Source: Methylocapsa sp. (GTDB lineage Bacteria; Pseudomonadota; Alphaproteobacteria; Rhizobiales; Beijerinckiaceae). From it: 6,454 nucleotides of DNA. Below are positions 1 through 4,265 of this stretch, in pieces. The DNA is taken from the NCBI GenBank assembly GCA_003162995.1, contig PLUZ01000213.1:1-6454 (forward strand), in the 5' to 3' direction. Under the pieces are notes generated by a model. That model was not told where the DNA came from. It saw only the letters and a list, made by a program, of their open reading frames with translations, and did no database searches. The translations under genes were made by a program, and so were the position numbers. Every line of letters begins with the position of its first letter. Position 1 is the stretch's first letter.

Positions 1-1637
1 AACGCGCCAGAACCGAAATTAGTTTTGCGAGGTTGCCAATCTTTTTTCCTTTTTTCTAACTCCGCATCCTCTACGAGGAGATCGATCGTTCCCTTGATCG
101 CGTCGATCTCGATTATGTCGCCATCGCGTACCAGCGCGATCGGGCCGCCGACGGCCGCCTCCGGCCCGACATGGCCGACGCAAAAACCGCGCGTCGCACC
201 GGAAAAGCGCCCATCGGTGACAAGCGCGACCTTGGATCCCATGCCTTGGCCGTAGAGCGCCGCCGTCGTCGACAGCATCTCCCGCATGCCGGGGCCGCCG
301 CGCGGACCCTCGTAGCGGATCACGAAAACACAGCCTTCCGCATAGCGGCGCTTCGTCACCGCCTCGAAACAATCTTCTTCATTATCGAAGCAAAGGGCCG
401 GCCCCCGGAAGGTCAGTCCCGCTTCTGGCATGCCTGCGACCTTCACAATCGCCCCCTCTGGCGCGAGACTCCCCCGGAGTCCGACGACACCGCCCGTCGC
501 GGTGATAGGCTTGTCGGCGGGCCAAATAACATCCTGATAAGGGTTCCACACCACTTTCCTTAAGTTATCGTTAACCGTACGGCCGGTGACGGTCAGGCAA
601 TCGCCGTGCAGGAAGCCATGATCGAGCAGGGTTTTCATCAATAAGGGAACGCCGCCCGCCTCGTACATGTCCTTGGCGACATATTTGCCGGCCGGCTTCA
701 GATCGGCGATGTAAGGCGTCCGCTTAAAAATTTCGGCGACGTCGAAAAGATCGAAAGCGATCCCGCATTCATGGGCGATGGCTGGGAGATGCAACGCGGC
801 ATTGGTCGAGCCGCCGGACGCGGCGACAACGGTCGCGGCGTTTTCAAGCGCCTTCCTTGTGACGATGTCGCGCGGACGAATTCTGGCCGCAAGCAGATCC
901 ATCACCATCTCGCCCGCCGTCACGCAAAAGCGGTCGCGGATTTCATAGGGCGCCGGCGCCCCTGCCGAATAAGGCAGGGCAAGGCCGATCGCCTCCGACA
1001 CGGTGGCCATTGTATTGGCGGTGAACTGCGCACCGCAGGCGCCCGCCGAAGGGCAGGCGACGGTCTCGAGCGTGTCCAAATCCTCGGCCGACATGTCTCC
1101 GACCGAATATTTGCCAACCGCTTCGAAAAGATCTTGAACCGTGACCGGCTGTCCCTTGAATGTTCCCGGGAGGATCGAGCCTCCGTAGATGAAAATCGAC
1201 GGCACATTGAGACGCAGCATTGCCATCATCATGCCAGGCAGAGACTTGTCGCAACCGGCGAGGCCGACGAGCGCATCGTAGCAATGGCCGCGCATGGTCA
1301 GTTCGACCGAGTCGGCGATCACCTCGCGCGAGACGAGCGAGGATTTCATCCCCTCATGGCCCATGGCGATGCCATCGGTCACCGTGATGGTGCAGAATTC
1401 GCGCGGCGTGCCGCCCGCCGCAGCAACGCCTTTCTTCACCGCCTGGGCCTGGCGCATAAGAGAGATGTTGCAGGGGGCGGCCTCATTCCAGCAGGAGGCC
1501 ACGCCGATAAGCGGCTGGTGAATTTGCTCGGGTGTTAGTCCCATGGCGTAAAGATAGGACCGGTGCGGGGCACGCGATGTGCCTTCCGTCACATGCCGGC
1601 TGGGAAGCTTGGATTTATCGAAAACGCGAGTGTCCAT
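1..1637 (-). CDS. ilvD: Dihydroxy-acid dehydratase (3' end beyond left edge)
   Basis: IlvD removes water from 2,3-dihydroxy-isovalerate and 2,3-dihydroxy-3-methylvalerate to give the 2-keto acids for Val/Leu and Ile; it is a cytosolic Fe-S enzyme. I translated the reverse strand: 545 codons are open with no frameshift, beginning [20 protein letters not shown] and reaching [12 protein letters not shown] at the edge. Family marks are APCN (Cys56), GCDKS (Cys129), CPSAGACG (Cys201), [16 protein letters not shown] near residues 86-100, and GRFSGATRG with the presumed catalytic Ser479. Cysteines at all three sites, including the first one that E. coli IlvD lacks, point to the [2Fe-2S] class rather than the [4Fe-4S] class (inference from family knowledge). 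The usual length is about 570 residues, so some 25-30 are missing to the left. The ATG at 1637 is chosen because the N-terminus matches the family and an in-frame stop (TAG) lies 11 codons upstream. A sugar-acid dehydratase paralogue of the IlvD/Edd family is possible but less likely given these motifs. Confidence 0.96.
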   Translation of the reverse strand, partial: MDTRVFDKSKLPSRHVTEGTSRAPHRSYLYAMGLTPEQIHQPLIGVASCWNEAAPCNISLMRQAQAVKKGVAAAGGTPREFCTITVTDGIAMGHEGMKSSLVSREVIADSVELTMRGHCYDALVGLAGCDKSLPGMMMAMLRLNVPSIFIYGGSILPGTFKGQPVTVQDLFEAVGKYSVGDMSAEDLDTLETVACPSAGACGAQFTANTMATVSEAIGLALPYSAGAPAPYEIRDRFCVTAGEMVMDLLAARIRPRDIVTRKALENAATVVAASGGSTNAALHLPAIAHECGIAFDLFDVAEIFKRTPYIADLKPAGKYVAKDMYEAGGVPLLMKTLLDHGFLHGDCLTVTGRTVNDNLRKVVWNPYQDVIWPADKPITATGGVVGLRGSLAPEGAIVKVAGMPEAGLTFRGPALCFDNEEDCFEAVTKRRYAEGCVFVIRYEGPRGGPGMREMLSTTAALYGQGMGSKVALVTDGRFSGATRGFCVGHVGPEAAVGGPIALVRDGDIIEIDAIKGTIDLLVEDAELEKRKKDWQPRKTNFGSGA

Positions 1638-1650
1638 GGAACAGGGTTCC
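1638..1650 (-). repeat. Inverted repeat covering the ilvD ribosome binding site
   Basis: GGAAC-AGG-GTTCC lies directly against the ilvD start codon. On the mRNA (minus strand) this reads GGAACCCTGTTCC followed by ATG. The only Shine-Dalgarno-like bases, GGAA about nine bases before the ATG, form one arm of a 5-bp stem with a 3-base loop. Pairing could reduce ribosome access. The symmetry is seen directly; a role in translation is inference, and a 5-bp stem may be chance. Confidence 0.3.
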
Positions 1651-1697
1651 GAAATCTGCCGGCCAAACTATCTGAGTGTTCGATTGCAGGCGCCGTT

Positions 1698-1756
1698 AAA
1701 AAAAGAGATGCCGCGCGTGGAAGCGGGCAGAAATTCCTGTCATGCAATGCGCGGCA
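1698..1756 (-). terminator. Terminator/attenuator-like hairpin in the ilvD leader
   Basis: Read on the minus strand, an arm TGCCCGC (1729-1723) pairs with GCGCGGCA (1716-1709), giving 7 bp with one bulged C and a 6-base loop. TCTC and then seven T (1704-1698) follow. This is the form of a Rho-independent terminator, ending about 60 bases before the ilvD ATG. A second upstream arm, TGCCGCGC (1756-1749), is a perfect 8-bp complement of the same 3' arm, so two mutually exclusive stems are possible. Because it lies between the leader and ilvD on the same strand, it could be a transcription attenuator. It could instead be the end of a small RNA. No leader peptide rich in Ile, Val or Leu codons is visible, so classical ribosome-mediated attenuation is not supported. 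Confidence 0.5.
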
Positions 1757-1799
1757 AACCCGAAGCTGCGCCTACGAGATTTGATTTCAATACCTACAG

Positions 1800-1812
1800 T
1801 AGCAAGTTGCTA
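1800..1812. repeat. 13-bp perfect inverted repeat upstream of ilvD
   Basis: TAGCAA-G-TTGCTA is perfectly symmetric around one central base and lies in the AT-rich stretch about 165 bases upstream of the ilvD start codon, on the far side of the terminator-like hairpin. Its size and position suit an operator for a dimeric regulator near the ilvD promoter. The half-sites resemble the TAGC/GCTA halves of the mntR-mntH palindrome, but the central spacing is five bases instead of four. Which protein binds it, if any, cannot be told from sequence. Confidence 0.3.
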
Positions 1813-2116
1813 AAGATTAAAAAAGCGGCTTCTTCTTACAATGCCAAGTCAAAGTTAACTCGTCAGGCTCTGTGACATCAAAACCACAAATTTTGGTTCC
1901 TAGCCAGCGATCGTCCGTAATGCCTGCCGGTTTGGCGTTCGAAAATTTTCCTCACTGCCCTATCAAAGCGTCTTGGCGTCTCAAAGCGACCAAGATCAAG
2001 CCTCGGCCAAACGAATCAGTTTGGGCGGACACAAACAAGACCCAATTGGGGTATCGCCACCAACCGCCGGCTTGACCGCCCTGGGTTCCGTTAAGGTAAG
2101 GCCGGCCGTCCCGAGC

Positions 2117-2614
2117 CTAGGGATCCTGGCGCTTCAACTGGCGCTTCAAAAAGAGTGCGAAAGCGTCGAGCGCGACATCGGACACATGATGCTCGATGCC
2201 CTCGGCATCGAGTTCCGCGCATTGCTCGGGGACACCGACGGCGCGCAGAAGATCGACAACGAGCCGATGCCGGGCGCGGACGCGATCGGCGAGACCATGC
2301 CCCTCCGGCGTCAAGAACACGCCGCGGTAGAGCTTCGATGTGGCAAGCCCCTCGCGCTTGAGGCGGGTGATCGTTTTGATCGCGGTCGCATGGGTGACGC
2401 CCAGCCGGCGGGCGATATCGGTCGGGCGCGCCTCCCCGCCGCTCGCCAGGAGATCGTCGATCAGTTCGACGTAATCCTCAAGTACCGCTGTCGCCTGGGC
2501 CGAACGCGCTTTTTCAAAGCGCCTCGCCTGCACCGCCTCAACCGGGAGTTCGACGGAAGATTGTGGAGTTGCCGCCGGTTTCGCGGTCATCTGGTTTTTG
2601 TTCCTTGGCGGCAT
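2117..2614 (-). CDS. mntR: Manganese-responsive repressor MntR, DtxR family
   Basis: MntR senses cytosolic Mn(II) and, when metal-bound, dimers repress manganese import genes. The protein has 165 residues. Residues 1-40 are a polar, Pro/Ala-rich tail with little predicted structure. A winged helix-turn-helix follows at about 45-105 (PTDIARRLGVTHATAIKTIT as the recognition region), then a dimer/metal domain to about 158. All six ligands known from Bacillus MntR have counterparts: Asp47 and Glu50 in EDYVE, His116 in RARHRLV, and Glu138, Glu141 and His142 in AEGIEHH. There is no C-terminal SH3-like domain, as expected for MntR and unlike DtxR/IdeR. The start at 2614 has a poor ribosome site. Met9 (codon 2590-2588), preceded by AAGGAA 11-12 bases upstream, is a real alternative. 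The gene is transcribed away from mntH, 283 bases apart. This neighbour strongly supports manganese rather than iron as the signal. Confidence 0.93.
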   Translation of the reverse strand: MPPRNKNQMTAKPAATPQSSVELPVEAVQARRFEKARSAQATAVLEDYVELIDDLLASGGEARPTDIARRLGVTHATAIKTITRLKREGLATSKLYRGVFLTPEGHGLADRVRARHRLVVDLLRAVGVPEQCAELDAEGIEHHVSDVALDAFALFLKRQLKRQDP

Positions 2615-2653
2615 ATTCGTTGCGCAGACCGTAACTTCGAAAAATACGAACTC

Positions 2654-2679
2654 AAGTCAATCACAAAATCAATTGACTT
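2654..2679. promoter_or_regulatory. Inverted repeat with two outward-facing TTGACT boxes
   Basis: AAGTCAAT-N10-ATTGACTT has perfect 8-bp arms. Each arm contains a TTGACT hexamer, close to the sigma-70 -35 consensus. The one at 2673-2678 points right towards mntH; the one at 2660-2655 points left towards mntR. The right-hand hexamer has a plausible -10. I could not find a convincing -10 at the right distance for the left-hand one. The repeat may be a paired-promoter core, a second operator, or both. The symmetry is seen directly and the function is inferred. Confidence 0.4.
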
Positions 2680-2701
2680 TTTGTAGCCTAGGCTACATTT
2701 T
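2673..2701 (+). promoter_or_regulatory. Probable mntH promoter
   Basis: A -35 element TTGACT (2673-2678) is followed by TACATT (2694-2699, spacer 15) or CATTTT (2696-2701, spacer 17) as a -10. The -35 is strong and the -10 only moderate. The manganese-box palindrome fills the spacer and overlaps the -10, so a bound repressor would block RNA polymerase. If this is right, the transcript begins near 2705 and mntH has a leader of roughly 190 bases. Confidence 0.5.
2682..2697. promoter_or_regulatory. Probable MntR operator (16-bp perfect palindrome)
   Basis: TGTAGCCTAGGCTACA is a perfect palindrome. It lies between two divergent genes whose products are a manganese repressor and a manganese importer, inside the likely mntH promoter. 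It contains TAGC-N4-GCTA, the same core and spacing I recall for the E. coli MntR box at mntH, with T/A-rich flanks on both sides. Binding by Mn-loaded MntR should shut off mntH. Its centre is about 75 bases upstream of the mntR start, so autoregulation is possible but not shown. A Fur-family (Mur) regulator is an alternative, because in several rhizobia Mur rather than MntR controls mntH, but a mntR gene sits right here. Confidence 0.75.
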
Positions 2702-2885
2702 AAGGCTTCATCAGCCATAAATCACGCGTCAAGGAAGATCTAACACCGCCCAGTTCAATTTCGCTTGGCGGCACCGCGCGAGTGTTGAGCGCGCTTGGGA
2801 TGGCGGGGAAGAGGCCGGCTTTTGACCAGACGAGGGCGAATTCTCAACTGTTTGCCAAGGCCGTATTTTTGTTGAGGTTGCGATC

Positions 2886-2890
2886 AAGGA
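2886..2890 (+). promoter_or_regulatory. mntH ribosome binding site
   Basis: AAGGA ends seven bases before the ATG at 2898, a near-ideal Shine-Dalgarno distance. It fixes the mntH start, since no other in-frame ATG nearby has a comparable site. Confidence 0.75.
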
Positions 2891-2897
2891 ATCCCGG

Positions 2898-4214
2898 ATG
2901 ACGGATGTCGTCGTACAAGACCGCCCGGTTAATCGAACGAAACGGACGCAGATCGCGATTCGTGAGGTGCTCGAGGGCCGTCGCCGCGGCCTGAGCGCCA
3001 TTCTTCCGATGGCAGGGCCAGCCGTTATCGTTTCGATCGCCTATATGGATCCCGGCAATTTTGCGACGAATATTCAGGCCGGCGCGAAATACGGCTATGG
3101 CTTGCTTTGGGTCGCTCTGGTTGCAAGCCTGATCGCGATGCTGTTTCAGAGTTTGTCGGCGAAACTCGGCATCGTGACCGGCCGTAACCTCGCCGAAATG
3201 TGCCGTGAGCACTTGCCTCGGCCTCTCGTCTTGGCCATGTGGGTGGTCAGCGAAATCGCGGCGATGGCAACCGATCTCGCGGAGTTTCTTGGCGGCGCGA
3301 TCGGACTCTCCCTCCTATTCAATCTCCCGCTCTTCTGGGGCATGATCGTCACCGGGATCGTGACCTACGGAATTCTGACCTTCGAGAAACAGGGTTTTAG
3401 ACCGATCGAGCTGATCATCGGGGCTTTGGTCTCGATCATCTGCCTTTGTTATCTGATCGAGATATTCATTGCCCCGGTGGACTGGGCGGCCGTGGCATTC
3501 CATACGGCCGTTCCCCAGCTCCAAGATGCAGCGGCGGTCACGATCTCCGTGGGCATTATCGGCGCCACCGTCATGCCGCATGCCATCTACCTCCATTCCG
3601 GCCTCACCCAGGTCCGGCTGACAGTGCATAATGATGCTGACCGGCGCAAGCTCCTCCACTTCTCCAACCGGGAAGTCGTTGTCGCGCTCGCGATCGCCGG
3701 AGCCGTGAATATGGCGATGATGATCATGGCGTCCGCCGCTTTCCATGCGGGGTATAGTGATGTCGCCGAGATTGAGACGGCCTACCACACATTGCGTCCC
3801 CTGCTCGGCGCGGGAGCGGCAACTGTCTTCTTGATTTCCCTCCTTGCTTCTGGCGTGTCCAGCTCCGCGGTTGGAACCATGGCCGGCCAAATGATCATGC
3901 AAGGCTTCGTCGGTTTTAGAATCCCGGTCTTGGTCCGGCGGCTTGTCACCATGGTGCCCGCGTTTATCGTCGTCGGCCTCGGCGTCAATGCGACCAGCGC
4001 GCTTGTCATAAGTCAGGTTGTTCTCAGCATTGCCCTTCCGATACCCATGATCGCGCTTTTGCTCTTCACGCAACGCAGCGACATCATGGGCTCTTTCGCG
4101 AATGGACGGGTGACCCGTGTTGCCGCGATCGCCGGAACCGCGTTGGTCATGCTTCTCAACACGATTCTTTTGTTGCAGACGTTTGGCGTGCCCATCCCCT
4201 TCTTGGGGCCGTAG
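2898..4214 (+). CDS. mntH: NRAMP-family proton-coupled Mn(II) transporter MntH
   Basis: MntH is an inner-membrane symporter that brings Mn(II), and some Fe(II), into the cell with protons. The 438-residue length fits the family. After a cytosolic tail of about 30 residues there are about eleven hydrophobic segments. The first carries the hallmark DPGN (Asp51-Asn54, in AYMDPGNFATNIQAG). The sixth carries GATVMPHAIYLHS, with Ala223 and Met226 in the metal-binding positions and His228 after the Pro. Asp51, Asn54, Ala223 and Met226 are the ligand set described for bacterial NRAMP structures, so the transporter looks functional. ATDLAEFLGG (about 124-133) and the NREVVVALAIAG stretch (about 257-268) are also typical. 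The Met in the sixth segment favours Mn/Fe over Mg or Al. The gene is divergent from mntR and probably Mn-repressed through the palindrome at 2682-2697. It ends 51 bases from the convergent valS stop. Confidence 0.96.
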   Translation: MTDVVVQDRPVNRTKRTQIAIREVLEGRRRGLSAILPMAGPAVIVSIAYMDPGNFATNIQAGAKYGYGLLWVALVASLIAMLFQSLSAKLGIVTGRNLAEMCREHLPRPLVLAMWVVSEIAAMATDLAEFLGGAIGLSLLFNLPLFWGMIVTGIVTYGILTFEKQGFRPIELIIGALVSIICLCYLIEIFIAPVDWAAVAFHTAVPQLQDAAAVTISVGIIGATVMPHAIYLHSGLTQVRLTVHNDADRRKLLHFSNREVVVALAIAGAVNMAMMIMASAAFHAGYSDVAEIETAYHTLRPLLGAGAATVFLISLLASGVSSSAVGTMAGQMIMQGFVGFRIPVLVRRLVTMVPAFIVVGLGVNATSALVISQVVLSIALPIPMIALLLFTQRSDIMGSFANGRVTRVAAIAGTALVMLLNTILLLQTFGVPIPFLGP

Positions 4215-4265
4215 TGCGAGACAGGCCGCCAGCGTCGCGGCATCGGACGATCGGACGGGCGTGCT
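4215..4265. other. Convergent gap between mntH and valS
   Basis: The two genes meet tail to tail with 51 bases between stop codons. The gap holds a small GC stem, GCCGC-N7-GCGGC (4225-4241), and a tandem ATCGGACG pair (4242-4257). Neither strand has a T-run after the stem, so I cannot call a Rho-independent terminator. Termination may be Rho-dependent, or the transcripts may overlap. Confidence 0.5.

Larger units (their letters stand above)
1638..2116. other. Non-coding gap between ilvD and mntR
   Basis: This 479-base stretch lies upstream of ilvD and downstream of mntR, both on the minus strand. It is clearly more AT-rich around 1770-1890 than the flanking genes, as expected for a promoter region. 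It must hold the ilvD promoter, but I cannot pick out a -35/-10 pair with confidence. I see no tRNA-like cloverleaf and no recognisable protein in any frame. Other structures are the attenuator-like hairpin (1698-1756), a 13-bp inverted repeat (1800-1812), AACCA/TGGTT arms around AAATTT (1882-1898), and CCAAAC/GTTTGG arms (2007-2024). The last could be a remnant of the mntR transcript end but lacks a T-run. Confidence 0.6.

Noticed and set aside
771..1538. Long plus-strand open frame opposite ilvD
   Set aside because: It is antisense to a fully recognisable IlvD frame. The Arg/Gly/His-rich translation is typical of a shadow frame in GC-rich DNA.
1..1637. Possible frameshifted ilvD pseudogene
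   Set aside because: Codon-by-codon reading of the reverse strand shows a continuous frame with family motifs from the start codon to the left edge. Only the stop is outside the window.
2007..2024. CCAAAC-N6-GTTTGG stem as the mntR terminator
   Set aside because: It lies about 90 bases past the mntR stop, and no T-run follows on the minus strand.
1579..2075. Two plus-strand frames (98 and 67 codons) overlapping as GTGA in the ilvD-mntR gap
   Set aside because: The overlap looks operon-like, but the first frame begins inside ilvD on the opposite strand, neither has a recognisable domain, and ribosome sites are lacking. Probably chance.
1973..2686. 237-codon plus-strand frame covering mntR
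   Set aside because: It is antisense to MntR, which carries all six metal ligands. The translation matches no family I know and would run through the mntR-mntH control region.
2702..2897. Manganese riboswitch (yybP-ykoY) in the mntH leader
   Set aside because: The leader has GC-rich stems but I cannot find the two conserved loop motifs of that family.
3315..4073. 252-codon minus-strand frame inside mntH
   Set aside because: Antisense to a certain NRAMP gene. Its His/Asp/Arg-rich composition is the reverse reading of hydrophobic codons.
4225..4241. GC stem after mntH as a Rho-independent terminator
   Set aside because: The stem is only 5 bp and no T-run follows it on either strand.
4242..4257. 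Tandem ATCGGACG pair
   Set aside because: Two copies of eight bases in GC-rich DNA between convergent genes; no further copies seen nearby and no link to a known element.
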